Positions 24,986-33,210 of a stretch of 49,396 nt of DNA are shown piece by piece. The position numbers and the translations under genes were made by a program. Numbering within the stretch: position 1 is the first letter of the stretch; every line of letters begins with the position of its first letter. Below the pieces are notes generated by a model. The model saw only the letters and a program-made list of their open reading frames with translations. It had not been told where the DNA came from and made no database searches. The stretch lies in contig CAYLRO010000020.1 in the NCBI GenBank assembly GCA_964386635.1, positions 1 through 49,396 of the forward strand, written 5' to 3'. The DNA comes from Sabulitectum sp964386635. GTDB taxonomy: Bacteria > Fermentibacterota > Fermentibacteria > Fermentibacterales > JCC-6.

Positions 24986-25446
24986 TGGACAGAGCATACA
25001 AGGTTTACGCCATTGATAACGGAACGGTAATTGATCATATACCAACACCTCTGGCGCTGAAAGTTGTTGAGATACTTGGTATTGGAAATGAGGGCATCTT
25101 TACCATAGGCGTGGGTTTCCAGTCGAAAAGTCACCCTGGAGGCAAGGATATAGTCAAGATAGAAAACAGGATCCTGCTTGAGAGTGAAACAGACACTATT
25201 GCTCTGATTGCACCGGATGCAACCATTAACATTATCAGAGATGGCAAAGTAAGTGAAAAACGGAAGATATCCAGTCCATCTATTATCCATGGAGTAATGC
25301 AGTGCCCCAACCCCAACTGTGCCACAAATAAACTGGGTGCTGAACGACATTTCACACTGGAGGACAGTGAAGGCCTCACATACAGGTGTCACTACTGTGA
25401 ACGAGTTACTGCAGTGGTTCCCGAGAACCTTACAGCCCCCAGATAA
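24985..25446 (+). CDS. pyrI: Aspartate carbamoyltransferase, regulatory subunit
   Basis: 153 residues, the family length. The N-terminal allosteric domain begins KVYAIDNGTVIDHIP, as in E. coli PyrI, and binds nucleotides. The C-terminal zinc domain has CPNPNC and CHYC, the four structural Cys ligands that hold the catalytic chains. The ATG overlaps the pyrB stop by one base. The presence of PyrI implies feedback control of ATCase by nucleotides. Last gene before the strong terminator. Confidence 0.97.
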   Translation: MDRAYKVYAIDNGTVIDHIPTPLALKVVEILGIGNEGIFTIGVGFQSKSHPGGKDIVKIENRILLESETDTIALIAPDATINIIRDGKVSEKRKISSPSIIHGVMQCPNPNCATNKLGAERHFTLEDSEGLTYRCHYCERVTAVVPENLTAPR

Positions 25447-25457
25447 CTGACTGATGT

Positions 25458-25488
25458 AAAAAGCCCCGGCATTACGCCGGGGCTTTTT
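25458..25488. terminator. Strong bidirectional Rho-independent terminator
   Basis: A 13-base-pair hairpin: left arm 25458-25470 (AAAAAGCCCCGGC), a 5-base loop and right arm 25476-25488 (GCCGGGGCTTTTT). It has a GC-rich core with A-run and T-run flanks, so it works for pyrI on the plus strand and for the convergent FG-GAP gene on the minus strand. Confidence 0.95.
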
Positions 25489-25505
25489 CTATTCATGTGC
25501 TGCCT

Positions 25506-27329
25506 TTACGGTATGACAACCACTCTCTGGGAAGCCATGCCTTCTTCAGACTGCATAACCACTGCATATGATCCTGCAGGAAGGTCTGATACCATAGCAG
25601 AGTATTCACCTGCTGCCATCTCACCCTGGCCGATCTGGAATACCGTGCGTCCGGTTACATCGTAAACAGCAATGTTCACAGGACCGGCCTGCTCAATTCT
25701 GTATCCAACTGAAAATGCTCCGGAAACAGGATTGCCGGAAGACAGCCATACTTTTCTTCCGTCAATAGGTGCTGATGTTTCATCCTCAATGCCGTATCCG
25801 TTCCAGAGAACGGTAATGTCCTTCAGAGAAGGAGTAACATTTGGATTGTTCGTAGCAAGTCTGGCCTGGTACTGAACATACTGACCACCCTGAGCAACCA
25901 CTGAACCAAGGTTGCTGGCTTCAGTGAGCCAACTGCTGTAGGTGCCCATGTTGGAAGAATTGTAAGAGGTTCTCAGTCTGAACATGATACTTGTCTCATC
26001 AGGAAGTGTGTATGCCCAGTGAATGTAGTCCCAGTTAACCATACCGGGATCAGGAGGCTCGATATTAACTATTGAGCTTGTCAGGATACTGGGTGTGGTG
26101 AATCCACTAACTCTCCACCAGCTGACTTTGTCGCCGTTGTATGCACAGCCCAGTACGTCCGGAACTCCGTCTCCGTCCATGTCTCCAACTGAAACTCCCA
26201 GGGCTCCGCCGAAATATTCCGAAACAGCGAAAGTCTCCCAGTCCTCGCCAAGATACTCTCTGTTCTTGCACCAGACAATCCTGTTATCCCCTGAGCTGGC
26301 TGCTGTTAAATCAGGATAACCGTCTCCGTCCATGTCATGAGCAACGATGTCGTAGATTCCTGAACCTTCGGCACCGTTCATTTCATGATAGGTCCAGCTG
26401 CTCTGAGTATCCAGGAAGTCGTACCATCTCAGATTTCCATCACTGTAAGATGATGCAATTGCGAAATCATCGTTTCCGTCATTGTTGAAATCCGCTGCTG
26501 AAATTGATACCGGGTTGTTGTAAGAAGTTTCGATGTTATATCTGGTCCAGCTGTAACCGTATGGTGACTTTGAAATATAAGCGCAGATATCGTTTGCGGA
26601 ATTACTAGCAGCAACAACATCAGGATGCCCGTCATTATTGAAGTCACCCACATCGCAGGTGTAGGCGCCGATAAGGGCACCATCTATGTAGTTCTTATCC
26701 CAGGAAGACGTGGACCCGTTATTCCTCCACCAGCAGACATCTCCTGAATAGCTGGATACTCCCACGATGTCGATCAGGTCGTCTCCGTTAATATCATCAC
26801 TTCGAATCTGCCTGGCATCGAAGTCGGTGACTATAGCAGTACCTGAAGCCCATCCCGAGGGGGTGTGCATGAAAGCAACGATCTTGTCGTCAGCTCCACT
26901 TGAAACAGCCACATCCCTGAGGCCGTTATTATCGTAGTCTGCAGCAGTTACAAATCTGGGACTGGTGACGGAACCAATAGAGTGCTTGATAAAAGAGGTT
27001 CCAGGTCCGTTGTTCTCCGACCAGAACACCTCTCCGTTTGTATATGAGCAGCTGACGGCATCCAGGTCTCCGTCAAAGTCCATATCAATACTGATAACGT
27101 AAACAGGGTTATCAGTAGAGGCAATCTGGTTCTCAGATCTGTTAACAATCAGTTTCAACTGACCGGGTTCCGTATCCCAGTCCATGTCTCCGGAAATGTA
27201 GAAAGAGTCACCCCAGTCGGTAACAGGACCCATAACTCCAGGGCCTCCCTGCCAGTCTGACTGGGTCTCACTCTCAGCCATGGCAGAGAAAGAAAAGAAC
27301 AGCATCATAACAAACAAAAGTATTCTCAT
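25506..27329 (-). CDS. Secreted FG-GAP/VCBS-repeat propeller protein with T9SS-like sorting tail
   Basis: About 607 residues. The start at 27329 follows the SD GGGGGAT; an in-frame upstream start at 27371 lacks one. Signal peptide MRILLFVMMLFFSFSAMA. The body (about 75-410) is a string of repeats with the calcium-binding core D-x-D/N-x-D-G, e.g. ADFNNDGNDDFAIAS, DMDGDGYPDLTAAS and DMDGDGVPDVLGCA, the FG-GAP/VCBS beta-propeller pattern. A beta-sandwich follows (about 430-530). The last ~80 residues are a T9SS-type tail with AVYDVTGRTVFQ, PAGSYAVVM and final RVVVIP. Probably a surface-exposed adhesion or binding protein. Confidence 0.9.
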   Translation of the reverse strand: MRILLFVMMLFFSFSAMAESETQSDWQGGPGVMGPVTDWGDSFYISGDMDWDTEPGQLKLIVNRSENQIASTDNPVYVISIDMDFDGDLDAVSCSYTNGEVFWSENNGPGTSFIKHSIGSVTSPRFVTAADYDNNGLRDVAVSSGADDKIVAFMHTPSGWASGTAIVTDFDARQIRSDDINGDDLIDIVGVSSYSGDVCWWRNNGSTSSWDKNYIDGALIGAYTCDVGDFNNDGHPDVVAASNSANDICAYISKSPYGYSWTRYNIETSYNNPVSISAADFNNDGNDDFAIASSYSDGNLRWYDFLDTQSSWTYHEMNGAEGSGIYDIVAHDMDGDGYPDLTAASSGDNRIVWCKNREYLGEDWETFAVSEYFGGALGVSVGDMDGDGVPDVLGCAYNGDKVSWWRVSGFTTPSILTSSIVNIEPPDPGMVNWDYIHWAYTLPDETSIMFRLRTSYNSSNMGTYSSWLTEASNLGSVVAQGGQYVQYQARLATNNPNVTPSLKDITVLWNGYGIEDETSAPIDGRKVWLSSGNPVSGAFSVGYRIEQAGPVNIAVYDVTGRTVFQIGQGEMAAGEYSAMVSDLPAGSYAVVMQSEEGMASQRVVVIP

Positions 27330-27413
27330 AGATAAATCCCCCTTTTGTGAAGGCGTACGTATACGGTGCAAAGTATTGTATCATCTATCCCAGGAGTCAA
27401 TACCCGATTTGGG

Positions 27414-27965
27414 TTACTTCTGCCCGGGTGATTTCCTCTTCATATATCTGTCACGTTCGCTGAAAATACATCCGCAATACGGCTGACGGTAAAGACCGAA
27501 TTCTCTGGATATCTCGATCGATCTCCTGTAAAAATCCCTGAAGTCATATAATACAAATTCGGTCCCGGTTTGTTCCGCTGCTTCATTCCCTGCCTTCAGG
27601 ATCATTTCCTGATTCTGATAGGGACTGACAGTAAGGGTGGTTGTGAACTTTTTTTTACCCTGACGCGCCGTTTCACAGGCAGTGGCAAGAAGTCTGTCAT
27701 TAAAACACGCCTGACATCTGTTGTGTGCATCCAGAAGCATTCTGATATTTTTTTCAGGCTCGTAGTCGTCTCTATACACAACCGGCAGATCCACCTGGGG
27801 GGCCCATGATTTCAGGGCATCAAGCCTTCTTTGCAACTCCTTCCAGGGATGAATTGATGGATTATAGAAGTAACCGAAAACAGAGTATCCTGCTTCTCGA
27901 AGCTTGACGAGAACTGAAGTTGCACACGGAGCACAGCAGATGTGCAGAAGAATATCTTTGTTCAC
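27414..27965 (-). CDS. queH: Epoxyqueuosine reductase QueH
   Basis: 183 residues. QueH performs the last step of queuosine synthesis in tRNA, reducing epoxyqueuosine. The four-Cys signature is clear: HICCAPCAT near residue 9, RCQACFNDRL near 82 and the PYCGCIFSE near 168. FYNPSIHPWKEL is also typical. The start overlaps the ruvB stop by 4 bases, so it is the last gene of the yebC-ruvC-ruvA-ruvB-queH operon. Confidence 0.95.
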   Translation of the reverse strand: MNKDILLHICCAPCATSVLVKLREAGYSVFGYFYNPSIHPWKELQRRLDALKSWAPQVDLPVVYRDDYEPEKNIRMLLDAHNRCQACFNDRLLATACETARQGKKKFTTTLTVSPYQNQEMILKAGNEAAEQTGTEFVLYDFRDFYRRSIEISREFGLYRQPYCGCIFSERDRYMKRKSPGQK

Positions 27966-28981
27966 AGAGGAAGCTCCTCCTGACCTGCCTTCGTGTAACC
28001 CATATGCCGGTATGCAGTTGCAGTTGCCATTCTCCCCCTGCTGGTTCTGTTCAGGAAACCTCTGGCAAGCAGAAAAGGCTCAACAACATCTATCAGTGTG
28101 TCTCTTTCCTCATTGAGAGTTGCAGCCAGGGCGGAGACGCCTACCGGCCCACCTGAATACTGCCTGATGATCACAGTCAGGTAGCTTCTGTCAAGTCTGT
28201 CGAGACCTGCCTCATCCACTCCGTTAATATCCATTGCTTCAACAGATGTTTCCTCATCGATGGTCTCTCTTCGCATTACCTGGGCATAGTCTCTGACTCT
28301 TTTGAGAAGCCTGTTGGCTATCCGGGGAGTTCCCCTTGATCGAAGGGCAACAGATCTGGAACCTTCTGAGGTAATATCCGTGTCGAGAATACCGGCAGAA
28401 CGCCTGATTATGGTACAGAGCTCGTTATCATTGTAAAATTCCAGATGCATGGAAAAACCGAATCTGTCTCTTAACGGGCCGGTAATCAGCCCCGCTCTGG
28501 TGGTGGCACCAACAATTGTGAAATGACTCAACTCAAGTTTTACGGACCTGGCATGAGGCCCCGGATCAATCACCATGTCAATCTCGAAATCCTCCATGGC
28601 GGGATAGATGTATTCTTCCACTATCCTGGGAAGTCTGTGTATCTCGTCTATGAACAGCACATCACCTCTTGACAGATTTGTCAGTATTCCCACAAGATCC
28701 GCCGGCCGTTCAAGTGCCGGACCTGATGTACATACGATATTCGCTTCCATTTCAGCTGCGATTACGTAAGCAAGGGTTGTTTTTCCCAGGCCTGGAGGGC
28801 CGTGAAAAAGAAGATGATCCAGCGGTTCTCCCCTCTCTCTGGCAGCCTGAACAGCTATTTTCAGATTCTCAATAACCCTTTTCTGACCAATGTATTCCTG
28901 AAAATTACCCGGCCTGAGGGAAGTGAACTCTCTCTCCTCGTTTCCGTTTTCTTCCCCTCGAACAATGGACTCAAGGGCCAT
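27962..28981 (-). CDS. ruvB: Holliday junction branch migration ATPase RuvB
   Basis: 339 residues, standard length. AAA+ motifs: FHGPPGLGKTTLAY (Walker A, near 60), FIDEIHRLP (Walker B, near 108), arginine and sensor region GATTRAGLITGPLRDRFG (near 155), and the C-terminal winged helix with GPVGVSALAATLNEE. It forms the hexameric motor that drives RuvA-bound Holliday junctions. The start is 1 base after the ruvA stop and has GAGGAG upstream. Confidence 0.98.
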   Translation of the reverse strand: MALESIVRGEENGNEEREFTSLRPGNFQEYIGQKRVIENLKIAVQAARERGEPLDHLLFHGPPGLGKTTLAYVIAAEMEANIVCTSGPALERPADLVGILTNLSRGDVLFIDEIHRLPRIVEEYIYPAMEDFEIDMVIDPGPHARSVKLELSHFTIVGATTRAGLITGPLRDRFGFSMHLEFYNDNELCTIIRRSAGILDTDITSEGSRSVALRSRGTPRIANRLLKRVRDYAQVMRRETIDEETSVEAMDINGVDEAGLDRLDRSYLTVIIRQYSGGPVGVSALAATLNEERDTLIDVVEPFLLARGFLNRTSRGRMATATAYRHMGYTKAGQEELPL

Positions 28982-28982
28982 A

Positions 28983-29573
28983 TCAGCTCCTCGCCTTCAT
29001 TGCAGCTCTGACAAGGTCTGTTGAAGACGAGTCTGCTCCAATAAGGTCCACAGCTTCTCCTATCAGTGATGCTGCCTCGGATGATGGAACACCCAGTTGT
29101 TCAAGTATTGCTCTGGCATCAGCAGCATTTCCCGGCTCTGCTGTTACAGAGGGGAAATAATCCAGTTTCGACAGTGAATCCTGTAGTTTTGCTATAATCT
29201 GCTTTGCCCTGGAGTTTCCTATTCCAGGCAGCGAGGTAAGAATCTTCACATCTCCGGAGGTAATTGCTCCTGCAAGTTCGGAGGGGGGTATGACCATGGC
29301 CCTGGCGGCTGCCCTCAGTCCAATCCCTGAAACGCTTATGAATCTGGTGAAAAAATCCCTGTCAGAAGTGGTGGGAAAAGCAACTGCAATGGGAATGCCT
29401 CTGTTACCTTCATTCTGTATCTGGAAAAGAAGGTAGAGCCTTACTTTCTCTCCAGTATTAACATGCCTGAGGAAGTACCCCGGAGCAAGAAGATTAAGAA
29501 CAACCGGTCCTGTTTCCAGGAAAATACTGGTTCCTTCAGTGCCTGTAACAGTTCCGATAATACTGTCAAGCAA
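28983..29573 (-). CDS. ruvA: Holliday junction DNA-binding protein RuvA
   Basis: About 196 residues from a TTG at 29573 with GGAGG six bases upstream; this also fits the family N-terminus (LLDSIIGTV). Domain I is an OB fold (1-65), domain II has helix-hairpin-helix motifs (SVSGIGLRAA near 85 and LTSLPGIGNSRAKQII near 115), and domain III is a small helical bundle at the C-terminus that contacts RuvB. It overlaps the ruvC stop by 8 bases. Confidence 0.95.
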   Translation of the reverse strand: MLDSIIGTVTGTEGTSIFLETGPVVLNLLAPGYFLRHVNTGEKVRLYLLFQIQNEGNRGIPIAVAFPTTSDRDFFTRFISVSGIGLRAAARAMVIPPSELAGAITSGDVKILTSLPGIGNSRAKQIIAKLQDSLSKLDYFPSVTAEPGNAADARAILEQLGVPSSEAASLIGEAVDLIGADSSSTDLVRAAMKARS

Positions 29574-30054
29574 ACTTTTCCTCCTCGAAAAGTGCCAGTG
29601 CAACAGCTATTGCATCGCTGACATCCATCGGTTTCACTTCTTCCTTTATACCGAAGATCCTGCGGACCATGCCGTTCACCTGCTGTTTGCTGGCTCTTCC
29701 GTTACCGGTAACAGCTTTCTTAACCCTGCTTGCAGGAAGAGATTCCACTCTAATCCCTTTCAAGCCTGCAGCGAGACAGAGAACACCACGGGCATGCCCC
29801 ATTATTATAGCTGTAGCCGGATGTCTGTAGTGAGAATAGATCTTCTCAAGCCCCATAACCTCCGGTGCCCAGATTCTTATAACCTCTTCAATACCCCGGA
29901 ACAGCTCTGAAAGCCTGGGGGTCAGGGGATCAGAGGCTTTTGTTCTGATTGTTCCGGCATCAAGAAGCTTTATGGCAGAGCCCTCAGCTTTAAGAACTCC
30001 GTAACCTGTAATGTTCAACCCGGGATCAACACCGAGAATGATCTTCTCCGGCAA
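29566..30054 (-). CDS. ruvC: Crossover junction endonuclease RuvC
   Basis: 162 residues. It resolves Holliday junctions. RNase H-fold catalytic acids are visible: Asp10 in LGVDPGLN, Glu70 in GLEKIYSHY, and the pair in PMDVSDAIAVAL near 145. The order ruvC-ruvA-ruvB is the common bacterial one. It starts 3 bases after the yebC stop. Confidence 0.97.
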   Translation of the reverse strand: MPEKIILGVDPGLNITGYGVLKAEGSAIKLLDAGTIRTKASDPLTPRLSELFRGIEEVIRIWAPEVMGLEKIYSHYRHPATAIIMGHARGVLCLAAGLKGIRVESLPASRVKKAVTGNGRASKQQVNGMVRRIFGIKEEVKPMDVSDAIAVALALFEEEKFA

Positions 30055-30057
30055 CGG

Positions 30058-30780
30058 CTACTCCATGTCGAAGTTGGAATGCAGCGCCTGAACATCATCA
30101 TGATCCTCAAGGGCTTCAAGGAGCTTCATTGCCTTGTCGGCATCCTTGCCTGCAAGCATCACTGTGTTGGATGGAACTTTTGTCACCTCTGCAGAGTCAA
30201 CTGAGATCCCTGCTGTTTCAAGGGCTTTTACCACTTCGAACACTTCTTCCGGCAGAGTTGTTGCCACAATGGTATCGTCCATCACCATTACATCCTCAAG
30301 GCCTGCTTCAAGTCCGGCTTCAAGAACTTCATCCTCAGTATGGGAGCTACCGTCAATGGTGATCTGGCCCTGCTTGCTGAACAGATATGCCACACTGTTC
30401 TTGGAGCCAAGGCTTCCACCGCCCTTGGTAAGCATGTGGCGAATCTCAGCAGCAGACCGGTTCTTGTTGTCTGTGAGTACCTCGATAATTATTGCCACTC
30501 CTCCGGGACCGTAAGCTTCATAGACCATTTCCTCATAGGTAACACCCTCAAGCTCTCCGGTTCCGCGCTTGATAGCTCTTTCAATGTTTTCATTGGGCAT
30601 GTTCTGACTTCTGGCTGTATCAATGGCCAGTCGAAGTCTGGGGTTCATTTCAGCGTCACCGCCGCCCTGCCTTGCAGCAACAGAAATTTCTTTCACCAGT
30701 CTGCTGAAGATCTTGCCACGGGCGGCATCTGCCTTGCCCTTTTTGTGTTTTATGGTACTCCATTTATTGTGTCCGGACAT
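30058..30780 (-). CDS. yebC: YebC/PmpR-family protein (TACO1-like)
   Basis: 240 residues. The N-terminus MSGHNKWSTIKHKKGKADAA and the segment YEAYGPGGVAIIIEVLTDN are family hallmarks. Members act as transcriptional regulators or as factors that relieve ribosome stalling. It is very often found upstream of ruvC, as here. AAGGAG precedes the ATG at normal spacing; first gene of the ruv operon, with its promoter expected in 30781-30842. Confidence 0.96.
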   Translation of the reverse strand: MSGHNKWSTIKHKKGKADAARGKIFSRLVKEISVAARQGGGDAEMNPRLRLAIDTARSQNMPNENIERAIKRGTGELEGVTYEEMVYEAYGPGGVAIIIEVLTDNKNRSAAEIRHMLTKGGGSLGSKNSVAYLFSKQGQITIDGSSHTEDEVLEAGLEAGLEDVMVMDDTIVATTLPEEVFEVVKALETAGISVDSAEVTKVPSNTVMLAGKDADKAMKLLEALEDHDDVQALHSNFDME

Positions 30781-30842
30781 TCAAATCTCCTTTTTTATGA
30801 GTTTTTCCAACTGCTGTAGTTTAGAAATAATGGGGTGCGTGG

Positions 30843-31532
30843 TCAAGTAATGGAACTTCTGTGTTCCATGAGAGTGGCCCACCTGGGAGCTGATCTTCTG
30901 AAAAATGAAAGACCTGTTTCTGCAATGTGAACCTTTTCAACCTCGGAACGGCAGGGAAGAATTACCAGAGAAGCCTTCACTGATGAAAGCACAAGCTCTA
31001 TCTCAGCAAGCCAGTCAGACTTCTCGGTTTCCTGGCCAACTGCAACACACCGGCCAAGCACCCGGGCATCAGATGGAACAATGGAACCACCGCAGACATA
31101 GGGGAAACCGGAGCTCTCCTCAATAAGCGGAGGAAGAGAAGAGATGCATCTTGAAAGGCTGACGCCCAGCCCAGGCAACCCGTTGACATAAAATGCAGGG
31201 AACAGGAATGTTCTTCTCTCTGACGATCCCTCTGAAGCCCTGAGTTTTCCAGGCATTGCTTCCGAATCAAATTTGCTGCCTAACCTGAGAATAGTTGAAG
31301 TAAACTCATTTCTGACAGTTCTTTTTAAAACGTGTACTGAAGCTCTGAGTTTCCAGAAAGGAAGCGGCAGTTCAGACATCCCTGGAGCCCTGTGCTCAAC
31401 CTCCACCTGCTCAAGTCCCTCTGCAGAATCAGCCCATCCTGCTCCGCAGTTTCTGCAGATGAACAATCTGTCTGTCCTGAGACCGGACAGAGGTGCTCCG
31501 CATCTGCTGCAAACCAGTCTCGTCACTCTCAT
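30843..31532 (-). CDS. Zinc-ribbon protein 1, unknown function
   Basis: 229 residues. The N-terminus has two Cys pairs, CSRC at 8-11 and CRNC at 27-30, the spacing of a rubredoxin-like zinc ribbon. The remainder has no membrane helix and is a mix of strands and helices; a central LFPAFYVNGLPG segment recalls the Y-x-P-F-W segments of the two upstream proteins. Last gene of a three-gene unit, overlapping its neighbour's stop by 4 bases. No function is recognised. Confidence 0.78.
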   Translation of the reverse strand: MRVTRLVCSRCGAPLSGLRTDRLFICRNCGAGWADSAEGLEQVEVEHRAPGMSELPLPFWKLRASVHVLKRTVRNEFTSTILRLGSKFDSEAMPGKLRASEGSSERRTFLFPAFYVNGLPGLGVSLSRCISSLPPLIEESSGFPYVCGGSIVPSDARVLGRCVAVGQETEKSDWLAEIELVLSSVKASLVILPCRSEVEKVHIAETGLSFFRRSAPRWATLMEHRSSIT

Positions 31533-32566
31533 ATGTAGCTGTCCATTCCGGCACTCTTTTCAGCCATTTTCAGAAATCTGACAGAAACAGCACCCATGCC
31601 CCAGATAACCAGAAGGAAATAAATGGGGAATGGCCCCATTCTTAACAATCCGGAAAACAATATCAGTAGAAAAACAGGAGTCAGACCTGCCCAGATGCTT
31701 CCAAGCAGACGGCAAATCTTTTTCCAGTGCTCTGAATCTGCCGGAAATGTTCCCTTGAGAACTTCTCCGGTACACCCGTCCACAACAATTCTGAAAACCC
31801 GTCTGTTCAGTACATAGTCAACAATCCACAGAGGATAATGAACCATTCTCTCTCTTGTGCCGGTTACAGCAAGATACATATAGCGCTGCTCCAGCCCTGC
31901 ACCTGCACCTTCGCAAAGTTTTGAGACAAACTCTTCAGCTTCTTCCCTGACTGCTACGATAGGAATTGAAGGATCAACAACATGGGCCTCAGCTGGAAGG
32001 TTTGAAGAATCGAATACACGCAGGGGAAGTCTGGAGCCTTTTCTGCCCAGGGCCATACCGGCAAGCCCCATTTGGGAATTTATACCGAGAGAGGGGATTC
32101 CAAGAGGTTCGAGCCTGGCAGCACTTACAATCATATTTATCCCGTTGCTGATCTGGTGCTCTTCAGCCCTGACACCCTTCCGATGCTTAATGGTTCTAAC
32201 AGCAAATCCCTGCCCACCGTCATCTCTTTCAGTGACAGATCTTATCTTCTTCTCCTTTATCACAGGCTTTACGCCGAACACGTATCCATCAACTCTGCTG
32301 GAGAGGAGCCAGAACGGTACATAGGCCAGAAACGGCTTTCTTACCCTGCACATACTGAACACACCGCCGGAATTCTCTTCCAGTTTCTTTCTCACAGACC
32401 GCAGCGCTGAAGTTGAATCTACAGTAGAGTCCACGATGTACCTGTTTACAACGCCATGAAGAAGAATCGGCGTATCACAGTGTGAGCAGACAGTGTTGGT
32501 GCTGCCCTCACTTATCTGAAGCAGACCTGCACAGGAAGGACAGGACAGGGTAAGAAGATCGCTCAT
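31529..32566 (-). CDS. Zinc-ribbon membrane protein 2, unknown function
   Basis: 345 residues. The N-terminal ribbon has CPSC at 9-12 and CSHC at 27-30. The middle carries AYVPFWLLSSRVDGYVFG and a second MVHYPLWIVDYVLNRR followed by VDGCTGEVLKGTFP. The same HPFW-VDG-TG order occurs in zinc-ribbon protein 3. Two membrane helices lie at about 285-305 and 310-330. The layout (ribbon, Y-x-PFW domain, membrane anchor) recalls B. subtilis YdjG-like proteins but the match is not close enough to name it. 4-base overlaps on both sides. Confidence 0.8.
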   Translation of the reverse strand: MSDLLTLSCPSCAGLLQISEGSTNTVCSHCDTPILLHGVVNRYIVDSTVDSTSALRSVRKKLEENSGGVFSMCRVRKPFLAYVPFWLLSSRVDGYVFGVKPVIKEKKIRSVTERDDGGQGFAVRTIKHRKGVRAEEHQISNGINMIVSAARLEPLGIPSLGINSQMGLAGMALGRKGSRLPLRVFDSSNLPAEAHVVDPSIPIVAVREEAEEFVSKLCEGAGAGLEQRYMYLAVTGTRERMVHYPLWIVDYVLNRRVFRIVVDGCTGEVLKGTFPADSEHWKKICRLLGSIWAGLTPVFLLILFSGLLRMGPFPIYFLLVIWGMGAVSVRFLKMAEKSAGMDSYI

Positions 32567-33210
32567 GATTTCCGCTCCTTGATCCTGTCCAGAATAGAAG
32601 GAGCAAAAACGGCAGCAGCCATTCCCAGAACTGAAGCCCAGAAGATGGATACACCTTTCAGAAGGAAAAAGATAAGTACAGCAGGAATAATTCCTGTGGT
32701 AAAAGCCTTGACAGATTCTCTGTAGGGATTGAAACCGGAACTGCCGGAAGGTTTTTCCGGGTTACCCACCACAGTACCGCTCACACCGTCAACGATTGTG
32801 CCCTGGCCTGTGGAAGAGTTGATCACAACCCAGAAAGGATGATAGATAACACCCTGTTCACCTATCAGGTCCGGATCAACAGGAATAATGGTGTCGGATA
32901 TCTCACTCTCGTTCCAGATGCGTCTGTCTGCAGATGGAGGGGAATAGTCTTCCATTTCCGAGTAGGGCTGTGTGAACACTCTTTCCAGAGTCCCGGGATC
33001 ATATGGAAACCAGTACACCGAAGCAGACGAAACAGCACCGGGTGGAAAAAGCCTGGTAACGTCCTCCCTGGAGAGAACTTTGCGATGAAGGAAACTCTGG
33101 CCGGTAAAGCCTGAGACAACGGCTCTGGCTCCGCAGTAAGCGCATGTTACGTAAGCATCAGGAGAAGTTACGGCAATGTATGCCCCGCACTGTGTACACT
33201 TCAGTTTCAA
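32563..33210 (-). CDS. Zinc-ribbon membrane protein 3, unknown function
   Basis: 215 residues. Ribbon Cys pairs are CTQC at 4-7 and CAYC at 23-26. A middle domain has SVYWFPYDPG, then IYHPFWVVINSSTGQG and IVDGVSGTVVGNP, repeating the motif order of protein 2. Two membrane helices at about 168-185 and 187-203 are followed by a basic end. The start overlaps the glycosyltransferase stop by 4 bases. First of the three-gene zinc-ribbon unit. Confidence 0.8.
   Translation of the reverse strand: MKLKCTQCGAYIAVTSPDAYVTCAYCGARAVVSGFTGQSFLHRKVLSREDVTRLFPPGAVSSASVYWFPYDPGTLERVFTQPYSEMEDYSPPSADRRIWNESEISDTIIPVDPDLIGEQGVIYHPFWVVINSSTGQGTIVDGVSGTVVGNPEKPSGSSGFNPYRESVKAFTTGIIPAVLIFFLLKGVSIFWASVLGMAAAVFAPSILDRIKERKS

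Noticed and set aside
24796..25392. 198-codon minus-strand ORF across pyrB/pyrI
   Set aside because: Antisense to two conserved genes and lacking any motif.
27375..27400. TTGACT and TACAAT upstream of the FG-GAP gene on the minus strand, as a promoter
   Set aside because: The spacer is only 14 bases, too short for a normal sigma-70 promoter; I did not list it.
30134..30819. Overlapping plus-strand ORFs of 126 and 159 codons
   Set aside because: Antisense to yebC, which is unmistakable; composition follows the reverse of its codons.
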